Notes under the pieces: generated by a model
What the model was told of the DNA's origin: nothing
Database searches by the model: none
The model's input: the letters and a program-made list of their open reading frames with translations, nothing else
Source: JAQVWU01 sp964628455
GTDB lineage: Bacteria; Bacillota; Clostridia; Oscillospirales; CAG-272
DNA length: 12,264 nucleotides
Assembly: GCA_964628455.1 (NCBI GenBank)
Contig: CAZVPD010000116.1
Span: 1 to 12,264, forward strand
Reading direction: 5' to 3'
Translations under genes and position numbers: made by a program
Shown: positions 1 through 9,500 of the stretch, one piece after another
Layout of the letters: every line of letters starts with the position of its first letter
How positions within the stretch are numbered: position 1 is the stretch's first letter

Positions 1-1872
1 TTTTGAGGTAAACAAAAACACACGTCCCTCACCGCATCCGAGCGAAAGGGCGACCGAAGAAGACGAGGCGTAAATATTCCCGCTGACCGGGTCGGGTTCG
101 TAGGCGGGAAGGCTTTCGTCGAAAATCACCGCAGCTTCCGCCGTATCAAATCCTTCGTTGTACAGGATATAGAGGATATCCCCGTCTTCTGCTTCGCGCT
201 TCGAAACGCGCATGCAGCCTGCCGACGGCTTCAGGGTCACGGTCGGCGAAGCGGCCGCGAAATGTTGGTACAGGTGTCCGCCCTGTTTCTCGAATGTAAG
301 CAGACGGCTGCGGACATCCGCGGGCATATATTCGCATTCGGGCAGATAAACCGTGTCATAAACCGCCGATCCGGCGGTAAAACGGCCGTTTTCGGGCGAA
401 GACCCGCGGATCAGGTCGTCGTCGATGATATCGAAACCGGCAAGCAGGCGCTCGAGTTCGTTCCCGATGTGCTCAAAGCGCGCGGCCGCCTTACGCGCTG
501 CGTCGCCTCCCGCCCAGATATCGCGCACGGGATAATACAGGGCGGACCGGTGAACGGGTCTGCCGACCGCCGCAAGCAGGGAAAGCCGCGCGGTAAAATC
601 GTTGAAAGAAGCGATGTCGCCGATCCCGGGCATCTCCGGACGGAAGCACGGGCGCTCCTGCGAAGCGGTAAAACCGCTGTTGCCGTAGCTGATCAGCATA
701 AAGTTGAATAAATTGATCCCCCGAACCGCCTGAAAATACAGCGCAAAGCGCATTTCGGCATACGTGACGCCCGAGCCGTAAACCGCAAAGGATTCCGAAG
801 CGGCGAGTATAGTGCCGTTCTGCGCCGCGGCGGAGGAAGCGAACCTCGGGAAGAAGTTGTTCACGGCATTTTCCGAAGGAAAAATCTGGCGCCAGATGGC
901 GTCGACCGCCGGAATATCGAAGCAGCGCAGATGCCGCAGCATTTGACCGCCGTGTGTGCGGACTGTGAGAAAATTATCGTCTCCGTTCAGATGACCCGAG
1001 GAGAGGATGCCGTTCTCGGCGCACCAGGCGCGGATTTTTCCGTAATAATTCACGGCGGCTTCTTCGCTGTAATAATCGCAGTAATCGAGCCGCGCCGCGG
1101 TCCCCTCCTCCCTCATGTCGTTTCCGTCAAACAGGGCGGGCAGGCGGTCGGTCAGAGGATATCCGAAACGCCTGTAAAAGCCTTCGGGATCGTTCGGATA
1201 TACGGGGTAGTTCACCGAAGGTTCGTCAGTGAAAGCCGCGAAAAAAGAAGTACCGGCATCGCCGTCCGCCGCTTTCTTATATCCTTCATGCGTCAGCCGT
1301 ATGAACTCGCCGGTCGTGTCCGGATTCAGAAGGTCGGGGGCGCCCGTGTGTACTATCCGGTATATCAGGATATCCGACGCTTCGGAAACCGTAAAAGGCA
1401 GGGCGAGCCTCCGAAAATCCGCGGTGAAAACGGCGAGCAGATCCTCCTGATCGGACAGCGTTTCACCTGTGGTCAGCGTTCTTTTTTCCTGCCGGATAAG
1501 CTTCTGCGCCAGAGAGGGATCGTTTTTTACGACCTGTCCGCAGGCGCTGCCCGAAGGCCAGCCCCCCTCGTCGTAAAGCCACATCGACATACCGCGTTTT
1601 ACTGCGGCTTCGGCCGTATATGCGATCAGGGCAAAGAATTCGCCGGACAGGTATTCCGGCTCGAGCGATGTGACCATCGACGATGGCCGGAAATGCTTGG
1701 GTTCGGGCAGCACGTAAAAAGCGCGTATGTTGCACCGGGCCATAAAATCGAGCTGGCTGTCGATCCCGGCGCGGGTCACAGGTTCATTCCAAACCCATGT
1801 GTAAACCGGAGCGAACAGACGCGGCGGTGATTCAAACGCCTGCTGCGAAAAAGTCTGCGGTTTCAAATCCAT
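1..1872 (-). CDS. GH106-like glycoside hydrolase (alpha-L-rhamnosidase-related), 3' end cut by window edge
   Basis: The reading frame is open from an ATG at 1872 to base 1 without a stop: 624 residues, with the C-terminus outside the window. The start is set by AGGTGA at 1883-1878, 5 bases upstream. The N-terminus has no signal peptide, so the enzyme is probably cytoplasmic. Features seen: a TWVWNE motif near residue 25, then 'RGMSMWLYDEGGWPSG' at about 93-108, which is typical of GH106-like proteins. 'FTDEP' follows at 214-218, 'GHLNGDDN' at about 293-300 and 'ESFAVYG' at 360-366. E217 and E360 are candidate catalytic acids; this is inference from their spacing and motif context. GH106 enzymes remove alpha-L-rhamnose from pectin-type glycans by inversion, but many relatives are uncharacterised, so the substrate is open. 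It is the distal gene behind a GH4 alpha-galactosidase, 75 bases downstream, with no promoter seen between them. Family-level confidence is good; specificity is weak. Confidence 0.82.
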   Translation of the reverse strand, partial: MDLKPQTFSQQAFESPPRLFAPVYTWVWNEPVTRAGIDSQLDFMARCNIRAFYVLPEPKHFRPSSMVTSLEPEYLSGEFFALIAYTAEAAVKRGMSMWLYDEGGWPSGSACGQVVKNDPSLAQKLIRQEKRTLTTGETLSDQEDLLAVFTADFRRLALPFTVSEASDILIYRIVHTGAPDLLNPDTTGEFIRLTHEGYKKAADGDAGTSFFAAFTDEPSVNYPVYPNDPEGFYRRFGYPLTDRLPALFDGNDMREEGTAARLDYCDYYSEEAAVNYYGKIRAWCAENGILSSGHLNGDDNFLTVRTHGGQMLRHLRCFDIPAVDAIWRQIFPSENAVNNFFPRFASSAAAQNGTILAASESFAVYGSGVTYAEMRFALYFQAVRGINLFNFMLISYGNSGFTASQERPCFRPEMPGIGDIASFNDFTARLSLLAAVGRPVHRSALYYPVRDIWAGGDAARKAAARFEHIGNELERLLAGFDIIDDDLIRGSSPENGRFTAGSAVYDTVYLPECEYMPADVRSRLLTFEKQGGHLYQHFAAASPTVTLKPSAGCMRVSKREAEDGDILYILYNEGFDTAEAAVIFDESLPAYEPDPVSGNIYASSSSVALSLGCGEGRVFLFTSK

Positions 1873-1889
1873 TTTTTTCACCTGAATTT

Positions 1890-1930
1890 CAAAAATAAAT
1901 AAACAGGGGGACAGCCGTAAAACTGTCCCC
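1890..1930 (-). terminator. Intercistronic hairpin with T-rich tail (attenuator or processing site)
   Basis: Read on the minus strand, GGGGACAG (1930-1923), an 8-base loop and CTGTCCCC (1914-1907) form a perfect 8-bp stem. The T-rich stretch CTGTTTATTTATTTTT follows. This lies between the stop of the GH4 gene and the ribosome binding site of the GH106-like gene. The T-run is interrupted, so it is probably a partial terminator that lowers expression of the second gene, or an mRNA-stabilising 3' hairpin. No separate promoter is seen downstream of it. Confidence 0.55.
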
Positions 1931-1947
1931 GGGATCCGGTTCGGGAC

Positions 1948-3263
1948 TTATTTAAAGTAACCGAGGTAATCCTTTCCGGCTTCAAACATCTCGTCGACCA
2001 TCGCTTTTGTCTCGGCCATCGAGCAGACAGCCGAGGTCAGCGGGTCAAACAGGACCGCGTGGAAGATCTTTCTCCTGTCGCCTTCGGCAGCCCCTTCGAC
2101 CGCGAGTTCCTCGCAGCGGGCCGACGTGTTGACAAGCACGGCGAGCTGTTCGGGCAGTGGACCGACTTTGATCGCCTCGAGGCTGTTCTTCGAAGCGAGA
2201 ACGGGGACTTCGACGCAGCAGCCGTCCGGCAGATTGTCGATCAGCCCGCGGTTGCGGACGTTGCCGTTGAATTTAAACATGGCGTTGTCGCCGAAGCAGG
2301 CGTTGAAGATATAGGCGGCGTATTCCTCTCCGCGTGAGATATCCACTTTATCCTGCGCCAGCCAGCCGGTGATGTCGTTGATCCAGGTGTTTTCGCGCTT
2401 GAAATATTCGTTCAGAATATAGGCGTATTCACCGGGATTCCAGTTGGTTCCGTGCGTGCAGTATTTCTCGATCAGGTCGGGACGCTTGCGGAACCAGGCA
2501 TTGTATTCGGAGTTGTGGCCCGAGGATTCGGTCACGTAGTAGTCGAGATGGAGGAACATCTCGTTTCTGACCTGTTCCGCGTTGTATACTTCGGGTCTTT
2601 CCATCGCGGCGCGCAGGGCCGGATACGCGTTCTCGCCTTTGACTTTGAAATCAAGGTAGAAAGCCTGGTGGTTGATGCCGGCGCAGGTATAGGTCACGTC
2701 CTTCATGTCCGCTCCGACCCAGGAGGCAAGCATGTGGGCGGTCCCCTGAACGCTGTGGCACAGACCGGTGACGTTCGCTTTTGTCTGACTCTGCAGGAAA
2801 CGGCAGAGCATGGCCATCGGGTTGGTGTAGTTCAGGACGACTGCGTTCGGGCAGTATTTTTCGACGTCGCGGCAGATCTCAAGCATCGGCGGTGCTGTGC
2901 GCAGAAAGCGGAAAATCCCCGAAGGGCCGCGGGTGTCGCCGATGTTGATGTCCACACCGTATTTTTTCGGGATCTCGATGTCCGTGCGGAAAATCTCCGG
3001 ACCGCCCGACAGAATGGTGATCAGNNNNNNNNNNCCGCGCCCTCAAGGGCCGTTTTGCGGTCGAGTGTCGCCGTGACCGTGGCGGGATAATTTCCCTGCG
3101 CCACGATCTTGCGGATAGCTTTTTCGATATAAGCGAGGCGTTCGGGGTCGATGTCCATCAGAGCGATCTGCGCGTCGCGGAAAGCGTCAAACGTCAGTAT
3201 ATCCTTGACAAGGGTGCGGGTGAAGCCGAAACTGCCGGCTCCGATAAAAGCGATTTTTTTCAT
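1948..3263 (-). CDS. GH4 alpha-galactosidase (MelA-type), interrupted by an N gap
   Basis: GH4 enzymes cleave glycosides by an NAD+- and Mn2+-dependent oxidation/elimination mechanism in the cytoplasm. The start at 3263 follows GGAGG (3277-3273) by 9 bases. The N-terminus 'KKIAFIGAGSFGFT' is the Rossmann NAD+-binding loop, with 'LMDIDPERL' near 35-43. Further motifs are 'LNYTNPM' at about 143-149, 'CHSV' at 168-171 and 'GINHQ' at about 195-199. C168 and H198 match the metal ligands of the family. In GH4, CHSV is the signature of alpha-galactosidases, whereas CHE is found in alpha-glucosidases and CN/CD in phospho-glycosidases. Ten N at 3025-3034 fall just after 'ALEGA'. The two sides are in different frames, so the true gap must be 2 modulo 3. 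Eight bases would give 437 residues, a normal family length. The gene is therefore probably intact in the organism. It is the first gene of an operon with the GH106-like gene. Confidence 0.88.
3025..3034. other. Assembly gap (10 N) inside the GH4 gene
   Basis: Ten N separate 'ALEGA' from 'LITILSGG' in the GH4 protein. Frame arithmetic across the gap requires a missing length of 2 modulo 3, so 10 is a placeholder. Family comparison ('GADxVLIT') suggests about 8 bases. The apparent frame break is an assembly artefact, not evidence of a pseudogene. Confidence 0.9.
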
Positions 3264-3302
3264 TCTGTAAAACCTCCGTATATTTGTTGAACGAAACATA
3301 GC

Positions 3303-3328
3303 CGGGTATCCGGGGACATGTTTACCCG
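3303..3328. promoter_or_regulatory. Inverted repeat at the GH4 operon transcription start (candidate operator)
   Basis: CGGGTA (3303-3308) and TACCCG (3323-3328) form a 6-bp inverted repeat with a 14-base spacer. One half-site lies directly downstream of the minus-strand -10 box and covers the expected start near 3322. That position suits repressor binding. The regulator is not in the window. A nested CCGG-GTAT-CCGG (3302-3313) could instead form a small hairpin in the mRNA. Confidence 0.35.
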
Positions 3329-3357
3329 ATTATAACATCATGCGCACGATTTGTAAA
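3329..3357 (-). promoter_or_regulatory. Sigma-A promoter of the GH4/GH106-like operon
   Basis: On the minus strand, TTTACA (3357-3352) and TATAAT (3334-3329) are separated by exactly 17 bases. Expected transcription start is near 3322, giving a leader of about 60 bases before the GH4 start codon at 3263. No other equally good promoter is seen upstream of this operon. Confidence 0.75.
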
Positions 3358-3433
3358 TAGAAAAAAAGGATAATATAAAAAATAACGCATCCCCGCATAT
3401 TCTGTTCAAATGTAAATTAAATATTCAAACCAC

Positions 3434-3462
3434 TTGTAATTTAGACAGGCAGGTAGTATAAT
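3434..3462 (+). promoter_or_regulatory. Sigma-A promoter of SLH protein A
   Basis: TTGTAA (3434-3439) and TATAAT (3457-3462) are separated by 17 bases. The expected start is near 3469, leaving a leader of about 35 bases with AGGAGG at 3493-3498. It is divergent from the GH4 operon promoter, with roughly 75 bases between the two -35 boxes. The A/T-rich sequence immediately upstream could serve as an UP element. Confidence 0.78.
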
Positions 3463-3503
3463 AACAATGTCCGTTATAAGCCGTCAAAAAACAGGAGGAA
3501 ACA

Positions 3504-6211
3504 ATGAAGAAAAAATCTAAAATTACCGCTTTTATTCTTGTTATACTGATGATATCGTCGCTGATGACGGCCGGTATATCCGCATCTGTGTTCAGCGATG
3601 TGACCGAATTCGAGAAGGCCATCGATACGCTGAACAGCATCGGCGTTATTGCCGGTCGTTCCGCTACACAGTATAGTCCCGACGACGACGTAACACGCTG
3701 GCAGATGGCTCTGCTGATGACAAAACTTCTGACAGGCGATACAAACAACGCAAACTGGGCTTCATCGGAAGATGAAATGGTTTTTGACGACGTGGTCAAC
3801 AACATCCGGCATTACGGCGGTTCCATAGCTTATGCCGCAAATCAAAACCTGATCATAGGGCGTTCCGAAAAAATATACGCCCCCGAAGACGGGATAACCC
3901 TGCAGGACGGGGTTACCATAGCGGTCCGTGCGCTGGGTTATCCGCGTTCGCAGTATGACGCGGGTTATCCGGACTCTTATATAGAAAAAGCGGACTCACT
4001 CGGCCTGTTTGAAGACCTCGAGAGCGTTTACCCGACCGAGACCCTGACCAGAGGGGAAACGGCGCAGTTGTTATACAACACTTTCAGAGCCCCGAAACGG
4101 ATCGGGAACACCATTGCCGAGGATGTATTCGATTATTCAGACTCGGTCATCGTGCTGACGGCGACGGAAGATATGAGAATCAGCTCCAGGGTTTCCGCAG
4201 CCGAAGACGGTAAGCTGGTATTCTGCGAACTCAGACCGGACGGAACACCCGACCATTCCGCCGCGTTTTCTCTCGATGCGGCCGATTTCGGTTTCGACGA
4301 CCCCAATCTGTATCTCGGAAAATCTTTCCGCGTCTCTTCGATCTTCAATTACGAAAACATTCTGACGATCGAAGAATGTGAATATGAAGTATTGACTCAG
4401 ACCATAATCTCGGACCTGCTTAAAATCGTCGGCAATACGGGCGACTATATAAAACTCGGCAGCGTGACTTATAAAGTCGTTCCGAAATATTCATACGATC
4501 TGGAAGAGAACAGCACGCCCTCGGCAAAAGAAATCATCATCTACGGCGTCGGTGAGTCCTACGAGACCTCATCTCCGCTTTCCGCTTCGGATATATACGG
4601 CACCAACGCATATTACACCCTGACAGCATATGACGACAACGGCGACGGATATCCCGACCGTGCGCTGTACCGCCCCTATTCCTTCGCCTTTTACACAAAC
4701 AACGGTATCGATATAAAACTAGAAGGAGCAATGACGCATAACCTGAAGAAGAACGCCGTATCGCTGACGGGCAGCGCCGCGGCTACGGGAAATTACGTCC
4801 TGTATTCCTATATCCCCGACGCTTCCGTTGTCGATATTTTAAAAGTATTGCCAGTAAACAGCGGAATCGTCGTAGAATACGATGCCTACAGCATCAACAT
4901 CAAACCCGTCACGTCGACAGCCGCGTCGGGAATCGATTACGACTACGGNNNNNNNNNNAGTTGCTGCCGGGAGCTTACCCCGAGACGGTTATGAGTGTCT
5001 TTACAGCCAATCCGAACGTTTCCTACACGGGCAGCACCGTGCAGTACATCACCGAAGGAAACGCCGTGCTGATGTTGGACTTTTCCGGTTCGCAGGGAGG
5101 CGGCAGCCAGACGGGGTATGTTTCGAGAAACGACTGCGCCGTCGTGCAGGCGATTGATACGAGCAACGTGATGAACGGATATCTAACCCTGGGAGTTTTC
5201 CGCATGGACGGGACCACAGCGGAACCGCTGCACGTAAAAGTCATCAACGGGGTCCCGGTCAGCGCGCTGACCGCGGATAAGATCGCGGTAAGTGACATCA
5301 TCGAATATACCGTTTTTCAGCCGGGAGCGTCAAACGCAAGCACGTTCTACAGCATCGTCAATATTTCGTCAAAACCCTTTGTACCCGGTGCATCCAACGC
5401 GGCGCATACCTATTATATAGGCGCGGATACATTCAATATCGGTATAGGCTACAAGACCGGCGCAGCGCAGCCGGCAATCACCTATCAGGGATCGCTTCCC
5501 ATGGGTACCCCCCTGACGGTGATTTACTACAACGGCTATTATTTTGAAAATATTTCCAATGATATCGCGGGCAAAACAAATTATCAGCAGCAGATCATTG
5601 CCAACTGTTCCATGTATGCCTCCTACGGCGCTGCGGGAAATGCAGCTAAATTCGTCTATATCAGACCGAAGTATATAGCACCCGCAGACACACCCGGCGC
5701 AGCGGAATTTACGAGAATCGTCTATCTCAGTTCTTTTTCCGTAAACAACAAGGACGGAGTGGACGGCGTCGTTTATTACCCGGAAGCGTTTGATTTCATC
5801 GGAGGTAAAATCGTGACCGGTGCATACGGATCGACACTGCTCTACAATAAAATGCCGCAGACCGCCGGATTTTACAAGGCGGGCGTCAACACGAACAACG
5901 AACTCATGCTGAACATCACGGAGCCCGACCCTCTGACGGCCGATATCACCAACACAAGCATTGTGTATGACAAAGAGACATCCATGACAAGCTTCAGCAA
6001 AACTCTTAATACATATACGGTAACCATCGGCGGAGTCACTTACACCACAAACAGCTTCAGTATGTACAAATACGGAACAAACGGCAAAATCGAAGAAATC
6101 AGCTCAGGTAATATCATGAATAACCAGCTGTATCCGGTTGACGTTTTCATGGTACCGGCGAACAACGCAAACACTTCGGCGAGGATCGCACTGCTCTGGC
6201 GGCAGGCATAA
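3504..6211 (+). CDS. SLH-domain surface protein A (S-layer-like), interrupted by an N gap
   Basis: This is an exported cell-wall-anchored protein of about 901 residues if the N gap is 8 bases. The ATG at 3504 has AGGAGG 5 bases upstream. Residues 1-28 are a signal peptide: a KKKSK basic start, a hydrophobic core and cleavage near 'GISAS'. Three SLH repeats follow at roughly 30-76, 94-145 and 152-195. These typically bind pyruvylated secondary wall polysaccharide. Only repeat 3 keeps a TRAE-like motif (TRGE, 182-185); repeats 1 and 2 have TRWQ and TLQD. The rest matches no domain I recognise. It is beta-rich in appearance, with an acidic DDNGDGYPDR motif at 377-386 that could bind calcium. It aligns along its length with the downstream SLH gene but stops before that gene's Ig-like domain. 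It has its own promoter and terminator. The frame changes across the N run at 4949-4958, which I attribute to the assembly. A structural or S-layer role is likely; no enzymatic motif is seen. Confidence 0.85.
4949..4958. other. Assembly gap (10 N) inside SLH protein A
   Basis: Ten N follow 'GIDYDYG' (residue 482 is partly known) and precede 'LLPGAYPETV'. The frames on either side differ, and a continuous protein needs a missing length of 2 modulo 3. Comparison with the paralogue ('VGFGNFPGAAY') shows only a few residues are missing, consistent with about 8 bases. The apparent second start at 4961 (TTG) is internal sequence, not a real start. Confidence 0.88.
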
Positions 6212-6222
6212 TACCAGCGGAA

Positions 6223-6276
6223 GACACGGGGGCTGCAACGGAATTTTGATTTCGTTGCGGTCCCCGTGTTATTCTG
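6223..6276 (+). terminator. Rho-independent terminator after SLH protein A
   Basis: A 16-bp stem pairs 6225-6240 with 6253-6268 (CACGGGGG...CAACG with CGTTGCGG...CCGTG), including two G-T wobbles. The loop is GAATTTTGATTT, and a short T-containing tail (TTATTCT) follows. It begins 12 bases after the SLH-A stop codon. The tail is not a pure T-run, so some read-through into the next gene is possible. Confidence 0.75.
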
Positions 6277-6327
6277 CGGAATATAATAATTTTAATATTG
6301 CAATAAAGTTACATTTTCAAATAAAGG

Positions 6328-6355
6328 TTGATAAAATTTATCTTTATGATATGAT
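6328..6355 (+). promoter_or_regulatory. Probable sigma-A promoter of SLH protein B
   Basis: TTGATA (6328-6333) and TATGAT (6350-6355) are separated by 16 bases in an A/T-rich stretch. Each hexamer differs from consensus by one base. The expected start near 6362 gives a leader of about 140 bases. Overlapping TATGATATGATATAAG offers alternative -10 registers, so the exact start is uncertain. Confidence 0.55.
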
Positions 6356-6383
6356 ATAAGAACAGGATAATATGCTTTCCGAT

Positions 6384-6501
6384 AACCGGCATCATGGAAG
6401 GAGCCTGGTCCTCGAGGGAAGACCGGGCAGCCGAACGGACCGGGGACGGCAGGCGGAGAAGCCTGTAAAAATAATTATTTTTTAAAGGAGAACACCCGAA
6501 C
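6384..6501 (+). promoter_or_regulatory. Structured 5' leader of SLH protein B
   Basis: The leader is GC-rich within an AT-rich spacer. GCCTGGTC (6403-6410) pairs with GACCGGGC (6421-6428) as an 8-bp stem with one G-U pair and a 10-base loop. GCAGGC (6449-6454) pairs with GCCTGT (6461-6466) around loop GGAGAA. An A/T-rich single strand and AAAGGAG (6484-6490) follow, 11 bases before the ATG. It matches no riboswitch class I recognise. An mRNA-stabilising or translation-controlling leader for an abundant protein is the simplest reading. Confidence 0.45.
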
Positions 6502-9500
6502 ATGAGAAATCTGAAAAGATTCCTTGCCATGACGCTGACCATGCTCATGGTGATCGGCAGCTTCTCGTTTGCATCGTTCGCACAGGATTTTGACGATGTA
6601 TACGATTACGCCGACGCGATCGACGTTCTTTCGGACCTCGGGGTCATCTGGGGATACGAAGACGGCACGTTCGGTCCCGACAACACGGTCGAGAGATGGC
6701 ATATGTCGCTCTGGATTGCGAAGATGGAGACCGGCAAAGTCACCACAGATGATTATCTGACCATCTGGAGAGCGGAAGAGAACTACACGGACTTCACGGA
6801 CGTAGCGGTTGACCAGGCGATCGGCGCCATCAACTACGCGGCCGACGAAGGCATCATCATCGGCACATCGCCGACGACATTCGCCCCGACCGCAGGCATT
6901 ATGTACCAGGACGCCCTCACCATGGTAGTGCGTGCCCTCGGCTTCGGCGGCAAGGCAATGGACGCGGGCTATCCCTGGAAATACATCAACAAGGCAGCCG
7001 AACTGGGCCTTGAAGAGGGAATTTCCGGCGTAGCATACAAAGACGTACTGACCAGAGCCGAAACGGCGCAGATCCTTTACAACGCGCTCTATACCGTAGA
7101 CGCGGACGGCGAGACCTATGTATCCGACGTATTCGGCCTTTCGACGGTCGTCATCACCGGAACACCGGCGTACAAGATCACCCAGTCCGAAGCCGTCATC
7201 AAAGCCGGCTATGTGGCCTTCAACGTACTCAACGGAGACGGCACGCTCAATACGGACGTGACCTACCACCTTCCCGCAGCGGCATTCGGCCTTACGGCAG
7301 CCAACGCGGACAGCTACGTGGGCGCATCCTTCAAAGTAACGACCAAGAACAACTTCAAGACGCTCGGTGCGGTCATCGAGAATCCGTCTGAAGTGTTCGA
7401 GGCAGCCGACATCGTCGGAGCAGGCGCTGCGGGCGCACCGAGCGCAATGCTGACGCTTGACGGGACCTCCTACCAGGCAGTGAACAAGTTCACCGCTCTT
7501 TACAACACGCAGGGGATCAAGGGCAACACCGACGAGATCCTTGTATACACGACCAACCTGACCCAGAACACGGCTGACGGCTACTTCAAAGTAGACGCCA
7601 ACTACAACGTGCTCGACGCGGCGGGACACATCGTAGCCCACTATGCTCCGGCCATCACCGGTTCGTACGCGGCTCCCTATGTCAAGCTTCTGGGCAACAA
7701 CACCTATACACCTTTCGCAAACAACAACGACAACCAGAAAGCCTCCATCATCGCCGCGGGCGGCGTATGGAACGCAATGGTCGCCAACACCTACGCTCAG
7801 ACAGTCGACACCTATGACCTTGTGAAGAACAACAAATACGCGACCGCGAAAGCCTATGACGACAACGCGGACGGCATGTATGACAGACTGTTCTACACAT
7901 ACCAGGAATTCACGCAGATCTCGTATGACGCGGTGACGCTGATGTACAACGTCAACGGCGGTCAGAAGGCAGTAGCCAAGTTCATCGACGGCACGACCGG
8001 CGAGGCTCTTGCGGCAGCTCCGACGGGCTTCATCCGCTACTCCTACAATCCCCTTTCCAAATATCTGACGGTCTATGAGACCTACACCTACGGCACAGGC
8101 CTTGTCACCACCGTGAACACCGCAGCGGCGAAGATCGTCATCGGCGGAACACAGTACACGGTAGGATTCGGCAACTTCCCGGGCGCAGCGTATGCGAATT
8201 CGGGCGTTGCTCTGGCTCTTGTAGGCAAACAGGTCAACTTCGTACTCGTTGACGGCGTGGTCGTACGCGTATTCGACGCGGCGGTAGCCACCTCGTACAT
8301 CGTATACGACAACATGACCGGCATCACGTCGCAGGGTTACGGCACGGCGCTCGTTTATGTACAGGCACCGACGGCATCCGTGATCACGATCGCGACGATC
8401 AACGGCTATTCGTTCCAGCAGTACTGGCTGTTTGCGGAACAGGGCAGTCTTGCGAACATCATGCCCCTTGAGACAGGCGACCTGTACATAGGCACGAAGG
8501 ACGCACTCGGCTTCTGGCACCTTCAGACCCAGGCTTACAACTACAGCGCAAACTATGTACCTCAGGATGATGATATACAAGCCTCTGTGGCCGGCGGTAT
8601 AATCGATTTTGAAAACGGTATCGGAACCGGATTAGGTTTCACACCTGCGATGGCGCAGTTCGAGACATCGGCTGACTCCGTCTACATCGTATATGACGCT
8701 ACACACGACAGATTCTACACCCGCAAGGGCGTTCCGACCGACGGATCGGCTATTCTGGTTGACGGCGGTCTGTTCCTGAATCTTGTGGCGGGAACCACCT
8801 GCGCGAACTTCATCTATGCAAACGAAGGCTGGTTTGACGACTTCGGCATCCAGGCGGCTCCTCCCGTATTCGCATCGAGCGACACGGTCATCTACGTGAA
8901 CAAGTCCGCGGCGCCCACGCTGATCACGAACAACATCGGCAGCACAGGCACGCTGCTCGGAAACACCTATCAGTACGGCAACGTCCTTGATATGATCACC
9001 GGCAAGCTTGTGACCGTTCAGGCCAACTACAACTTCACGCTTGAAGGCGGATGCTTCTACAGAGTATACAACGGCTACATCGAAAACAAAGTAATACCCG
9101 ACCATACTTATCTTGAGGAACCTCATGCAGCCATCGACATTACGACCGGCTGGCTCAGGTATTACACCGCATACACCAGCGGAATCGATACCGCTGACGT
9201 AGACCAGGATGCGGACAACGTCGAAGGCAGCATGAAGACCCATATCTACAAGCTGATCAACGGCGACGTAGAGCTTGACGCAAACGGCGCGCTTGTGAAC
9301 AGAGCCGTCACGGCTCCTCTCGCAGCTCTCAATTCCAAAGTATACTTCTACACCGGCGGACAGTACAGCAACAGAGTAATGCTGATCGACGAGACCGTCA
9401 AAGACCCGATCATCGTTCCTCCGGATCCTCCCATGACAGGCGAAGTTGAGATCACCGGCGGCTGTTACGTCCCGCATGAAGTTTATGGACAGGCCTACCT

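Noticed and set aside
262..1830. Plus-strand open frames of 149 and 299 codons
   Set aside because: They are antisense shadows of the GH106-like gene, whose minus-strand frame has clear family motifs.
2452..3090. Plus-strand 212-codon open frame crossing the N gap
   Set aside because: Antisense to the GH4 gene, whose motifs (CHSV, NYTNPM) are unambiguous.
4961..6211. A separate 416-residue gene starting with TTG at 4961
   Set aside because: It has no ribosome binding site or signal peptide, and it aligns with the internal part of the paralogue. It is the continuation of SLH-A after the N gap.
6384..6480. Known riboswitch (for example cyclic-di-GMP type) in the SLH-B leader
   Set aside because: None of the conserved core sequences I know for those classes are present.
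6475..8580. 701-codon open frame on the minus strand, antisense to SLH-B
   Set aside because: It is codon-aligned with SLH-B and exists because the sense gene avoids TTA, CTA and TCA. The translation is Val/Arg/Cys-rich, with no recognisable domain and no ribosome binding site.
8632..9477. 281-codon open frame on the minus strand, antisense to SLH-B
   Set aside because: Same codon-bias artefact; it ends exactly at a TTA codon of the sense gene.
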